Shown: positions 45,356 through 52,972 of the stretch, in pieces
Position numbering within the stretch: position 1 is the stretch's first letter
Layout: the number at the start of each line of letters is the position of its first letter
Assembly (NCBI RefSeq): GCF_021502655.1
Contig: NZ_JAKFFT010000002.1
Span: 930,001-994,000 of the forward strand
Length of the DNA stretch: 64,000 nt
Origin: Dyadobacter sp. CY347
GTDB taxonomy: Bacteria > Bacteroidota > Bacteroidia > Cytophagales > Spirosomataceae
Reading direction: 5' to 3'
Translations under genes and position numbers: made by a program
Notes under the pieces: model-generated
The model's input: the letters and a program-made list of their open reading frames with translations, nothing else
What the model was told of the DNA's origin: nothing
The model's database searches: none

Positions 45356-45829
45356 TTAATCGATATTGATAATTAGCGGCTTCACTGACCAGCTGTCAGA
45401 GTGGAATGCGTTGCGGCGGTTCTTCTGTTTGCCCTTATAGATGATTCTTAGCGCGGTTCCACGGACTAGATCCTGCGCAACAATGGCAGCAACCAAGCGC
45501 TTTGATCCGTTGCGGACAGATTTGATTTCGCCCTGGCTGTCTTGTTCAAGGAAGTATGCGCATTCCAGATCAATCAAGACAGGATTAGCATCCTGGGTAA
45601 GTACCTGTGAAACATCGATGCGGTCGAAAAAGACGTTTTTGAATTCACCTGGTTTTTCTGGTGTCCAATAATCCGACATTAGATCGAGCGGCATTTCCAT
45701 TGCTTTCGAGAGGTCGGGAAGATTCACAACGGATTTGGTAAGGTCAAACACTTGGCCCATCGGGCGGGATACTGCAACTTCGGTCGTTGCAACTTCTGTT
45801 GTTTCTTCGGTTTTTGCGATTGTGCTCAT
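45356..45829 (-). CDS. Candidate recombination partner or ssDNA-binding protein
   Basis: The 157-residue product is next to the RecE-like gene. It has a Thr/Val-rich N-terminus and a beta-rich C-terminus (RGTALRIIYKGKQKNRRNAF, SDSWSVKPLIINID), which could form an OB-like fold. Phage RecE genes usually have an annealing protein beside them; this is the closest candidate but no family was recognised. Confidence 0.45.
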   Translation of the reverse strand: MSTIAKTEETTEVATTEVAVSRPMGQVFDLTKSVVNLPDLSKAMEMPLDLMSDYWTPEKPGEFKNVFFDRIDVSQVLTQDANPVLIDLECAYFLEQDSQGEIKSVRNGSKRLVAAIVAQDLVRGTALRIIYKGKQKNRRNAFHSDSWSVKPLIINID

Positions 45830-45840
45830 TGAAATAAAAT

Positions 45841-46068
45841 TTATGATTTAGAGATTGGTTTCTTGAGTGCGGTTATGCTTATACGTTGATCAGGTGCAGG
45901 ACGGTTTGTATTACGCTCATGATCGTCGTCTGGCCAAAAACCGCAGTGGCAATAAGGATCACCGCACATGCAGCCGCCACGATCAGGATGAACTGGAAGA
46001 GCCAGTACAGGTACACGATCATGATCCAATGGTTGTTCGGTTCTTTCATCGCTCACGGGTTTGGGCAT
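45841..46068 (-). CDS. Small protein with a C-x-C-G / C-x-C-G motif
   Basis: The start at 46068 gives 75 residues. It contains CMCGDPYCHCGFWPDDDHE, a compact metal-binding motif, in a Pro-rich context. It overlaps the preceding small membrane gene by 23 bases. No family was recognised and an earlier start (46107) is possible. Confidence 0.45.
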   Translation of the reverse strand: MPKPVSDERTEQPLDHDRVPVLALPVHPDRGGCMCGDPYCHCGFWPDDDHERNTNRPAPDQRISITALKKPISKS

Positions 46069-46219
46069 TCTTAACGGTGTAAATGAAAAGCGCGGCAAAC
46101 AGTACAATTCCCAGCGTAATCAGGTCGGTCCAGTTCAGGCGATCAATAACAGACTCCACAAGGGAATCTGCCATTGATGCCAGACAAAGCAGCACCATAA
46201 AGATGATCGTGGTGCGCAT
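46046..46219 (-). CDS. 57-residue membrane protein
   Basis: The gene starts with an overlapping TAATG at the stop of 46219-47340. It encodes MRTTIIFMVLLCLASMADSL and then LNWTDLITLGIVLFAALFIY, two hydrophobic stretches with a charged end (NAQTRER). Spacing and coupling support it as a real small membrane protein of the early operon. Confidence 0.5.
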   Translation of the reverse strand: MRTTIIFMVLLCLASMADSLVESVIDRLNWTDLITLGIVLFAALFIYTVKNAQTRER

Positions 46220-47340
46220 TATTCAGCCTTGGTTAGGGGGCTTGCTTTGATCAGCAGATCAACACCTGTTTTGAAGTCGGCCTGCGCATTCTTCCCATCT
46301 TCGGTGCTGAAAGTGAAGCTTTCAAGGATCACCTTAATCTGATTGGTCATATCGGTGAACTTCTCCAAGTCTGGGCGGCGCGCTTTTTTGCGAGCTTCTT
46401 TTTCCTTGGCAAGGCGATCTGCTTCGGCTTTTGCTTCTGCATCCTGCTTTGCTTTCAATTCAGTGGCTACACGCGCTTTTTCGGCAGCTTCCACGCGGGC
46501 AGCTTCGATTTCAGCGAGCCTTTTTTCTTCCGCTTCTTTGGCGTCGGCTTCTGTTTTCAGGCGGCGAGCTTCGGCATCCTTTTCGTCCTGCTCACGCTGC
46601 GCAATTGCGTCACGTTCCATTTTTTCGGCGACTAATATCGCTTCATGAGCCGCTTTCTCATCTTCCAGCCTTTGGCGTTCAGCTGCGATTTCATCTTGCT
46701 GACGTTTCAATTCAGCGGCAGCGGCTTCCTGTTCAAGGCGTTGCGCTTCAAGGCGGTCTGCTTCTTCCTTGGCCAGCCTTTCAGTTTCCAGACGCGCTTC
46801 CAAAATGCTTTGATACTCCGCTTCCAGCTTTTCAACCTCTGTTTGAAACTTATCGTCTGGAAGACTTTCAAGATCAGCCTGACCGATTTTCACTTCACCA
46901 AGAGAGTAGGATAGGCCATTGAATGTCACACCCTGGAATGATGTCACAACTTGCGCACGGCTCTGGATCTTCTCTTTACGCTTGGATTCAAACTCTTCTT
47001 TGATCCGATTTTTTTCCGCAATGATAGCTTCTTCCATTTCCTGCAAAGGAGTTTCGATGCTGAACAGCTCCTTCGTAATTTCCTTTGCAGCCTCATTGAC
47101 TTGACGTTGCCATTTGAGAGCATCCTCATTAAGAGTTTTGCGCTCTTTCTCAACCTGACCACGTACAGCTTTGACCTCTTTGCGGGCAGTGGAGACTTTC
47201 AGAAGACCTTCACGATCATTGACATCTTTAATTTTCAGGCCTAAGAATGCTTTACGCATGCGGGCAATCTCAGTCTTAACTTTGGTGATCGGCGCGAGCT
47301 TCTCGTCAGTTTCGGGCAATTCGAGTACTTCTACGGACAT
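46219..47340 (-). CDS. Coiled-coil DUF1351-like early protein
   Basis: The 373-residue product is almost entirely helix. The N-terminal 100 residues (STARKEVKAVRGQVEKERKT, NEAAKEITKELFSIETPLQE) resemble the phage DUF1351 family. A long Ala/Glu/Lys/Gln coiled coil follows at residues 180-310. Its place beside recombination genes suggests a DNA-metabolism role, possibly structural; the function is unknown. Confidence 0.55.
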   Translation of the reverse strand: MSVEVLELPETDEKLAPITKVKTEIARMRKAFLGLKIKDVNDREGLLKVSTARKEVKAVRGQVEKERKTLNEDALKWQRQVNEAAKEITKELFSIETPLQEMEEAIIAEKNRIKEEFESKRKEKIQSRAQVVTSFQGVTFNGLSYSLGEVKIGQADLESLPDDKFQTEVEKLEAEYQSILEARLETERLAKEEADRLEAQRLEQEAAAAELKRQQDEIAAERQRLEDEKAAHEAILVAEKMERDAIAQREQDEKDAEARRLKTEADAKEAEEKRLAEIEAARVEAAEKARVATELKAKQDAEAKAEADRLAKEKEARKKARRPDLEKFTDMTNQIKVILESFTFSTEDGKNAQADFKTGVDLLIKASPLTKAE

Positions 47341-47406
47341 GACGTATAATGTTTGGAGTTAACAAAATGAAGAATGGAAAAGGGTGCCGGTCTTTCCCGG
47401 CTGTCT

Positions 47407-47589
47407 TTATCTCGGCATGACGCCGGTGGTGTGGTAAATGGACATTAACACGGTGGATCTGATTGCCAGGTGTTTGCTTTTACCTTCCTGAGTGTCGAAT
47501 GAGTAGGCGTTTACAAGATCCCACATTGCTTTTGATAGCTCTTCTAATCTCTGTGCTTCTGATACTGCTGGTAATTCGAGAGTTTCCAT
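47407..47589 (-). CDS. Small early protein
   Basis: The 60-residue product includes MWDLVNAYSFDTQEGKSKHL and a hydrophobic end. It sits 12 bp after the first gene of the operon. No family was recognised. Confidence 0.4.
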   Translation of the reverse strand: METLELPAVSEAQRLEELSKAMWDLVNAYSFDTQEGKSKHLAIRSTVLMSIYHTTGVMPR

Positions 47590-47600
47590 GATGATTAAGC

Positions 47601-47927
47601 TTAGCAGGTTAGAGAATCAAATGCACGTCCTTGGATCACTGAGGCATGTTCGTAGTTGTCACGTGCCCAACGCTCGTAGTTTTCGAAGTCGTCAATGTTT
47701 TCAGCAAGCTGAGCGTCAAAGCGTTCTCTCAATGATTCAACTGTGTCGTCGAATTGAACTGCTACGCTAAGTTTGATCGGCATGTATTCCGTTTCAACTT
47801 CAACGGTGATCAGGTTACCGCGAACGATGCTATCCTTTTCGTAAGGAAGAACCAGGCTTTCGTAAAGCTCTTGGGTGAAGTCTGCAAGGCTCAATGCTTG
47901 CACGTCTGATTTGATTAACTTTGTCAT
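47601..47927 (-). CDS. First protein of the left early operon
   Basis: The start at 47927 (MTKLIKSDVQALSLADFTQE) gives 108 residues; an in-frame ATG at 47945 lies within the conserved leader. The acidic product has VLPYEKDSIVRGNLITVEVE and a helical C-terminus (AENIDDFENYERWARDNYEH). The leader 47926-47947 matches the one before the helicase gene at 58078-58099 and the operator/promoter at 48014-48047 lies upstream. No family was recognised. Confidence 0.5.
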   Translation of the reverse strand: MTKLIKSDVQALSLADFTQELYESLVLPYEKDSIVRGNLITVEVETEYMPIKLSVAVQFDDTVESLRERFDAQLAENIDDFENYERWARDNYEHASVIQGRAFDSLTC

Positions 47928-47947
47928 AGTTTTTAGAATTAGCACAC
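47926..47947 (-). repeat. 22-bp leader repeat, copy 1
   Basis: This 22-bp stretch is identical to 58078-58099. On the minus strand it begins GTGTGCTAATTCTAAAAACT and runs into the ATG at 47927. It probably serves as a ribosome-binding leader in an organism without strong Shine-Dalgarno use, and may be duplicated or recombination-prone. Confidence 0.55.
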
Positions 47948-48013
47948 CCGGTGTGGCTTTGCCTGCCGGGTGTCTTTTTGGTTTAGCGCCTATCGTTTCG
48001 TGATTGGCATGTA

Positions 48014-48045
48014 CAAATATAAATCATGTTGAAACATTATCCAAA
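48014..48045 (-). promoter_or_regulatory. Promoter of the left early operon
   Basis: On the minus strand TTTG (complement of 48042-48045), a 20-base spacer and TATATTTG (complement of 48014-48021) match TTTG-N19..21-TAnnTTTG exactly. It fires toward 47927 and is overlapped by the operator-like sequence at 48027-48047. Confidence 0.75.
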
Positions 48046-48047
48046 CA
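48027..48047. promoter_or_regulatory. Operator-like site in the left early promoter
   Basis: The 21-bp sequence begins TGTTGAAACATT and ends with AAACA. It resembles the 20-bp site at 58455-58474 (TGTTGAAATAATATCAAACA) and partly the one at 58393-58410. All have imperfect dyad symmetry of the TGTT...AACA type and overlap or adjoin promoters, as expected for a phage repressor. Confidence 0.55.
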
Positions 48048-48186
48048 TTATTTATAGTATTATCATCATTATTTATGTAAGTCTATATTTATTGTTGATA
48101 GTCAATGTGTTGCATTAATTAAAATTTTGAAAGATTTTTTATAAGTATTATTATTACTGATAGTTACATACCCCCTATCAGTAGTT

Positions 48187-48735
48187 ATGAATAGAATTTA
48201 CCTTGTCCTCTTGTTGTCCCTTTTGCTAGCATCGCGTTTTAGCGTTGCTCAAGAATCCGTTTCGCAGCCAGCAACCAAGCTGGATAAATTCACATCAAAA
48301 AGTGGCGTGATTATTAAGTTTGAAGATTACAACTTAACCGGTTTAGCTCAGCAGTTTGGCGCCTCGGCTGAAACAAAAATTCGGAAAGTGCACTCAGGAG
48401 ACGACGTAAAACTATTTTATCTGATTTCCAATAAAACAGAATACGGCCTCAAAGTTGCCGCAATTGCATCAGAGGATTTTACTGAGCTTTCGAAGGCTCT
48501 TGGTACTTTACAAGGACAGCTAGTCATAGACCTTCAATCAAAGGCCGACTATCTTGAAAATAAGTATGTTACAGAAGATGGCTTTCATCTAGGCTATCTG
48601 ATACAGAAAGGCAAACCTACTTGGTACATGAGACTCGAAAAATATGGGAGTGGCGGCTCTATTTTCTTGAATCAACTGACAGTCATTGAAGATTCATTTA
48701 AGCTCGCTAGTACCAAGCTTAACGAACTCAAATAG
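48187..48735 (+). CDS. Secreted cargo protein, first gene of the plus-strand island
   Basis: The 182-residue product has a signal peptide (MNRIYLVLLLSLLLASRFSVA). The mature part is mixed (DKFTSKSGVIIKFEDYNLTG, TKIRKVHSGDDVKLFYLISN). It is divergent from the left early operon and followed by repeated intergenic element copy 1. The base composition of this island looks AT-richer than the phage backbone, suggesting a separate origin. No family was recognised. Confidence 0.55.
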   Translation: MNRIYLVLLLSLLLASRFSVAQESVSQPATKLDKFTSKSGVIIKFEDYNLTGLAQQFGASAETKIRKVHSGDDVKLFYLISNKTEYGLKVAAIASEDFTELSKALGTLQGQLVIDLQSKADYLENKYVTEDGFHLGYLIQKGKPTWYMRLEKYGSGGSIFLNQLTVIEDSFKLASTKLNELK

Positions 48736-48760
48736 CCGGTAAGCATTACAACAACCTAAG

Positions 48761-48791
48761 AGCGGACTTCGGGCCGGAAGATTAATGATGA
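48761..48791. repeat. Repeated intergenic element, copy 1
   Basis: The stretch begins AGCGGACTTCGGGCCGGAAG and lies 25 bases past the stop of 48187-48735. It aligns with copies at 49563-49609 and 49959-50005. This copy keeps the G/C-rich part but has lost or diverged from the AT-rich right part. Confidence 0.5.
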
Positions 48792-48857
48792 TTGAGGGTG
48801 GGTAGGTGGTCAAATAGGATTTAAATATCGAAAATCTCTTTATAATGCAGATCAAAT

Positions 48858-49544
48858 ATGCAAAACAAACCCGCTGGCAAAATGAATAATGAATTATTGC
48901 TGCTGCTAGCTAATATTGGAGCCTGGGCTTTCGGAGTTCTCGCGTTGACCTGCGTTTTTGGGATATTCTATTTTGGGAAGCAGTTGGAAATTGAAAGGGA
49001 TGCAAAAACTGCAATGTCGGGAGTTCTAAAAAGTGTCGAATCGAAACCTCCGAAGGTATTATTGCAAGATGGTAAACTTGGGTCCAATGCGGTCTTAAAA
49101 GTAGGAAATAGCTTAACCTATTTCCAAAAAACTACTTCGGGTCCAATATTTGAAATTGACAACACGCCCCTAACAATCGCTCTGATCAATGATTCGATAG
49201 CGGTATCCGTTGATATAAATGACTCAAATGGAGATCTTGTGGCTAGGCTAGTAGAAAATGAGTGGCAAATAAACGCGAATAAGATTTTCGATAGAAATTA
49301 CACCAAAAGTAAGCTTGAGATTATTGACGTTCAAGGCGAAGTCGTGTTTCAAGCTGCCTTGCTCGGCGACACCGTGCAATTACAATGTAAGTTATTCGGT
49401 AGGAATAAGACTGGTTTCGGTATGTATTCTGACGAAACGAATCGGGGGGTATTCGCTTTTGCAAACCCCAACCGGCCCTTTGAATTTTCGATTAAACCTA
49501 TTTTCAAATACCCAAGTGAAAAGAATCTAGGCAAACAGATATGA
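48858..49544 (+). CDS. Membrane-anchored cargo protein
   Basis: The 228-residue product has one N-terminal membrane helix (residues 10-36, LLLLLANIGAWAFGVLALT), then a soluble, beta-rich C-terminus (NTPLTIALINDSIAVSVDIN, DVQGEVVFQAALLGDTVQLQ). It is flanked by repeat copies 1 and 2. No family was recognised. Confidence 0.5.
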   Translation: MQNKPAGKMNNELLLLLANIGAWAFGVLALTCVFGIFYFGKQLEIERDAKTAMSGVLKSVESKPPKVLLQDGKLGSNAVLKVGNSLTYFQKTTSGPIFEIDNTPLTIALINDSIAVSVDINDSNGDLVARLVENEWQINANKIFDRNYTKSKLEIIDVQGEVVFQAALLGDTVQLQCKLFGRNKTGFGMYSDETNRGVFAFANPNRPFEFSIKPIFKYPSEKNLGKQI

Positions 49545-49562
49545 TTGGAATGCGAAAAACAG

Positions 49563-49609
49563 AGCGCACTTCGGGCTGAAAGACTGAATTAATCTAAACT
49601 AAATCTTAT
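49563..49609. repeat. Repeated intergenic element, copy 2
   Basis: This 47-bp stretch (AGCGCACTTCGGGCTGAAAG, then ACTGAATTAATCTAAACTAA) is about 80% identical to 49959-50005. It lies 18 bases past the stop of 48858-49544 and ends just before the DUF1508 gene start. Confidence 0.6.
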
Positions 49610-49616
49610 AAATTTT

Positions 49617-49949
49617 ATGGGTAAGTACATCATCAAACACCGAAGCAACGGAGAATTTCAATTCAACCTAAAAGCCGGAAACGGTGAGATCATTTTGACA
49701 AGCGAAGGTTATGAAACCAAGGCTGGCTGTAAGGGCGGGATTCAATCTGTTAGGAACAACTGCCAGGACGATTCACGCTACGAACGAATCAATGCTACCA
49801 CTGGCCGGTATCGTTTTGTGTTAAAAGCGACAAATGGACAAATCATTGGAACAAGCGAGAACTATGAATCGTCATCTGGAATGAACAGTGGGATTGAATC
49901 TGTAAAGCTAAATGGCACGTCGGATGATGTGGACGATCAGGCTTCGTAA
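49617..49949 (+). CDS. DUF1508 (YegP-like) tandem-repeat protein
   Basis: The 110-residue product consists of two DUF1508 repeats: FQFNLKAGNGEIILTSEGYE at residues 13-32 followed by GCKGGIQSVRNN, and YRFVLKATNGQIIGTSENYE near 62-81 followed by GMNSGIESVKLN. The family forms a small alpha/beta fold of unknown function. It sits inside the repeat-bounded cargo island. Confidence 0.85.
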   Translation: MGKYIIKHRSNGEFQFNLKAGNGEIILTSEGYETKAGCKGGIQSVRNNCQDDSRYERINATTGRYRFVLKATNGQIIGTSENYESSSGMNSGIESVKLNGTSDDVDDQAS

Positions 49950-49958
49950 CAACATGAA

Positions 49959-50005
49959 AGCGGAATTGGGATCGAAAGATTGAAATAAATCTAAACAAAC
50001 TCTTA
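49959..50005. repeat. Repeated intergenic element, copy 3
   Basis: The third copy starts AGCGGAATTGGGATCGAAAG and reads on to CTAAACAAACTCTTA. It lies 9 bases past the DUF1508 stop and runs into the ATG of the HEPN-motif gene at 50005. Confidence 0.6.
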
Positions 50006-50580
50006 TGAGCACTATACAAGATGATATTGCCGACCAAATTCTCTTATCAAAAGCCAGTATAGCGGCACTATCGGTTGGCTCTATTTTATTAGTTCCGCAA
50101 ATGTTCGATGCATTTAATGGAATGTTTCCTAGTCCGATGACCACCTTTTTAGTTGGTAGGAAGTCGTCTCCAATCAGGGTTGAAAACGACACAGTCAAGT
50201 CAGGGGGATATAATTTGAATATCCCAGACTCGATAAAGGCATTAAATGGTGCTCCGAGTTTCCGACTTGAAATGATTCGGTTGCCAACAGCCGGAGCCAT
50301 TTTGAAAATTGGTGATTTGCTAGCAAAAAGTGGTTATTTCACCAAGACGCCCGAGTTAGAATTCATGAGGCACCTTCGAAACGGCATTGCTCACGGAAAT
50401 CAATTTAATTTTGTTCCCGCAGAGCCCAGACGGCCGGCGTCGTTTGAGACTTTTGTCATAGAAAACGGTCTGCATGGTAAAACAGTCCTAGGCGACTTTA
50501 TAGAGTCAGGTGATGTTTTAGCGCTATTCGACCTTCTTGAAAGCAATTTGAGGTTAGGTTTATATACAGTTGGCCACTGA
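50005..50580 (+). CDS. HEPN-motif protein
   Basis: The 191-residue product has FMRHLRNGIAHGNQFNF near residue 121-136. The R125-N126-x3-H130 signature (Rnxxx(x)H) is the hallmark of HEPN domains, many of which are RNases in toxin-antitoxin, abortive infection and CRISPR-linked systems. The preceding helices (RLPTAGAILKIGDLLAKSGY) fit the four-helix HEPN bundle. A few HEPN proteins without catalytic activity exist. In this prophage cargo position an anti-phage role is plausible; the specific family was not recognised. Confidence 0.6.
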   Translation: MSTIQDDIADQILLSKASIAALSVGSILLVPQMFDAFNGMFPSPMTTFLVGRKSSPIRVENDTVKSGGYNLNIPDSIKALNGAPSFRLEMIRLPTAGAILKIGDLLAKSGYFTKTPELEFMRHLRNGIAHGNQFNFVPAEPRRPASFETFVIENGLHGKTVLGDFIESGDVLALFDLLESNLRLGLYTVGH

Positions 50581-50714
50581 GCAATAACAATTATAATGCG
50601 TATCGCTATCATATCGAATAATTTGAATTCGAATAACCAGAATCTGGTGCAGACTGGTAAAATCTCATTTAAAAATTTATTGAAAAACTGCTTATTAACT
50701 TAAAGCCAAGCCTT

Positions 50715-50915
50715 ATGAGCGATCTAGAAAAAGCCACAATTGAAACAACATTTAGAATGATCAGGTTAGAGAAGATACTCGATTATTTGGTCGATACTAA
50801 TCCGACAATGAACTTTCCAAGTCAAGAACAAATAAGAAAGATAGAGTTAGAAGCGGCCAATGCGCTTTCAAAGACTATCCCGGGTGCAAAGTGGACGCCT
50901 GTTAACGGAAAATAG
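50715..50915 (+). CDS. Small cargo protein, paralogue A
   Basis: The 66-residue product contains LEKILDYLVDTNPTMNFPSQ followed by a helix (EQIRKIELEAANALSKTIPG). It aligns with the next gene in the same register, so the two arose by tandem duplication. Helix-strand-helix composition is all that can be seen; no family was recognised. Confidence 0.5.
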   Translation: MSDLEKATIETTFRMIRLEKILDYLVDTNPTMNFPSQEQIRKIELEAANALSKTIPGAKWTPVNGK

Positions 50916-50956
50916 TTAAACCGTAAGTCCTTTATATCTACATAAACTATCATTAG

Positions 50957-51160
50957 ATGAAAATCGGAGATATTGATATTCAGAATTCAATTTTGAACCT
51001 CGAAATGAATGTGGAAGTGTTGTCAAAAGTATTAGACTATGTCATGCAAAACAATCCATCGGTTCGCTTCCCAACGCCGATAGAACATGCACAAATGCGG
51101 TCAGATACTTTATCTGAAATTAAGAAAAAATACCCTTCAAATGGCATTCTGGGCGGATAA
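50957..51160 (+). CDS. Small cargo protein, paralogue B
   Basis: The 67-residue product contains LSKVLDYVMQNNPSVRFPTP and a following helix (HAQMRSDTLSEIKKKYPSNG), aligning with the upstream gene (LEKILDYLVDTNPTMNFPSQ). The conserved core is L-x-K-[IV]-L-D-Y-x3-N-P-[ST]-[MV]-x-F-P. Function unknown. Confidence 0.5.
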   Translation: MKIGDIDIQNSILNLEMNVEVLSKVLDYVMQNNPSVRFPTPIEHAQMRSDTLSEIKKKYPSNGILGG

Positions 51161-51220
51161 AGGTTTTGTCCGCTATGCTCAGGTGAAATGGTAAATTAAT
51201 CCGACAAGACGTTAACATCG

Positions 51221-51832
51221 ATGAAAATATCCAATAGTGAAAAGGCAAGTGAGCAGTTTGGAAGAATGGCTGATGATTTCTTTTTAACATTAATCAGGGT
51301 CAAGTTCCAAGATTACGAAAACTCTTCCTTGCCTTTCATCTATGCACACCTTTTGGAATTAAGCTCTAAGGCTGCTTGCTTAAAGTTGAACTTAGATTTT
51401 TCTGGCCTAAATCACAGTATTTATAAAATTTTCACTTTGATTGGGACTAAGCATCCAGAGATATTAGGCCTCCTGCCGCCGCAGAGCAGCTTTAATGAAT
51501 ATAAGAAAATGTTCGTACGAAGTGACGCTGGACATAATACTGTAACATTGCCGCCCCCCGATCAGGATTACTTGATTCACCAGTGGGAAATGGCATATAT
51601 TATGGACAATGTGATGAATTTAAAATATGGTTTTACAAGGGACTGGGTTATGTTGTCAAATGTTATGATAGCATATGAGGGATTCAATGACCTTTTCCTG
51701 CCTCTATTTAAAGCAACAAGAAAGATTTATAGTACACCATTTTTGGACGAAAATTTCGTGTATCGGATGGTGAAGGGATTTGGAAACAATGAGAATACAA
51801 CGGCGTGGATCAATTTAGTTCTTGATGTATAG
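51221..51832 (+). CDS. Cargo protein, possibly HEPN-like
   Basis: The 203-residue product is helical with SLPFIYAHLLELSSKAACLK, a pattern seen in HEPN-type substrate-recognition domains, but no R-x4..6-H motif is evident. It is the last plus-strand gene of the island and ends 154 bp before the convergent RuvC-like gene. No family was recognised. Confidence 0.45.
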   Translation: MKISNSEKASEQFGRMADDFFLTLIRVKFQDYENSSLPFIYAHLLELSSKAACLKLNLDFSGLNHSIYKIFTLIGTKHPEILGLLPPQSSFNEYKKMFVRSDAGHNTVTLPPPDQDYLIHQWEMAYIMDNVMNLKYGFTRDWVMLSNVMIAYEGFNDLFLPLFKATRKIYSTPFLDENFVYRMVKGFGNNENTTAWINLVLDV

Positions 51833-51986
51833 GAGCGCAATAATCACTATTCACCTGCATACCTTGGCAAAGTAAAAGAAATATGGATGAACTTTATGTT
51901 ATCAAGCAGGAATTGCGTTTGGGTGACAAAAGAATTAGAGCTATTGAAGAAATCTGACATATTTGTTAGGAGTTTCTCGTGATCCA

Positions 51987-52472
51987 TTATCTAAAATGTA
52001 AAATGGTATAAATCGCATCCCTGACATCATCATTCATCCGGTGGGATAATCCGGATTCTTTCTCTACATATCGACGGCCATGATCAGTCCAGGATCCTTC
52101 CATCGTTTTGAAAATTCCCTTTCTCAGTGGTGAGAATTCATGTACTGTGAAGCCAGCTTTGCGGATGATCTTGGCGATCAACTTGCCGGTCGCATGATTC
52201 TCGCCAACGTTTCGGGCTTTGGCCTGAGCTGTCGCATAGTTGCCACCTCTCAGGTTATGCTTTTTGATCTTCCAGCCAGCTTCAATGTAAACCGTCGTTT
52301 CGGCTGGATCCAGATCCTTCAATGCTTCCAAAATATTCTCAATGCTGACCGATTTTGCCATTGTCCAGGTCCGGGTAGGATAATGCCAGGCTGCAACGCC
52401 TGATGCGTTCAGGTCCGGGTCGATGGCGACGATATTCGGAGTCGGGCAGTTTGGGCGCGAGATGAAATTCAT
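51987..52472 (-). CDS. RuvC-like Holliday junction resolvase
   Basis: The 161-residue product begins VAIDPDLNASGVAAW with D18, has E64 in VYIEAGW and ends with DDVRDAIY (D149, D152). These are the D-E-(D)xxDA residues of the RuvC/RNase H fold. It should cut recombination or replication branch points before packaging. It overlaps the upstream nuclease gene by 4 bases. Confidence 0.75.
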   Translation of the reverse strand: MNFISRPNCPTPNIVAIDPDLNASGVAAWHYPTRTWTMAKSVSIENILEALKDLDPAETTVYIEAGWKIKKHNLRGGNYATAQAKARNVGENHATGKLIAKIIRKAGFTVHEFSPLRKGIFKTMEGSWTDHGRRYVEKESGLSHRMNDDVRDAIYTILHFR

Positions 52473-52972
52473 GTCAACAAGCTTAAAGTGCTAGGATCTG
52501 TATAAATCTCTTTTTTTCGGCCGCGTAGGTGCAGCCGACGTAAAGCGCTGTACATGTAGGACCGCTCCGCATCTTCATTCGGCTCAAAGCCACCTTTCCA
52601 TCCGAAGCCTTCCGGCGTTTTTGTGTAAGGGTTGTGCACGCAGCGGGCTTTACCCTTTTCATCGACATAGATCAGTCCCCACTGTTCTGGAAGGTCTGAC
52701 ACTTTCAGTAGGCTTGTCCGGCAGCAATAGAATCGATATCTGCCTACACCCTTTCCCGGTTCGATCCGGAATGGCTTCTTTCGGTCAGCAAACAAATCGG
52801 ATCGGGATACTTTGCACTCGATCAAGATACTATGATTCCAAGCTCCGAATCCAATCACGTCTGCACATTCAGCTTCAAAGCTTTTTAATTCTTTAAACGC
52901 AAATCCGCAGCTCTTTTTCAAAACCCAATTGTAGGCTGATTTGACCAAATCTCTGTGTGTCAATGTCCTCAT
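52469..52972 (-). CDS. PD-(D/E)XK nuclease (MmcB/VRR-like)
   Basis: The 167-residue product has E33 in SFEAECADVIGFG, D39 and the core I-E52-C-K54 in SILIECKVSRSD. The order E...D...ExK marks a PD-(D/E)XK nuclease. Further conserved-looking stretches are KKPFRIEP and GVGRYRFYCC. It is part of the right early (replication) operon and may process phage DNA ends or host DNA. Confidence 0.7.
   Translation of the reverse strand: MRTLTHRDLVKSAYNWVLKKSCGFAFKELKSFEAECADVIGFGAWNHSILIECKVSRSDLFADRKKPFRIEPGKGVGRYRFYCCRTSLLKVSDLPEQWGLIYVDEKGKARCVHNPYTKTPEGFGWKGGFEPNEDAERSYMYSALRRLHLRGRKKEIYTDPSTLSLLT

Noticed and set aside
46343..46922. Ser/Ala/Phe-rich plus-strand frames opposite the coiled-coil gene
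   Set aside because: They are antisense shadows of an Ala/Glu/Lys-rich coding sequence.
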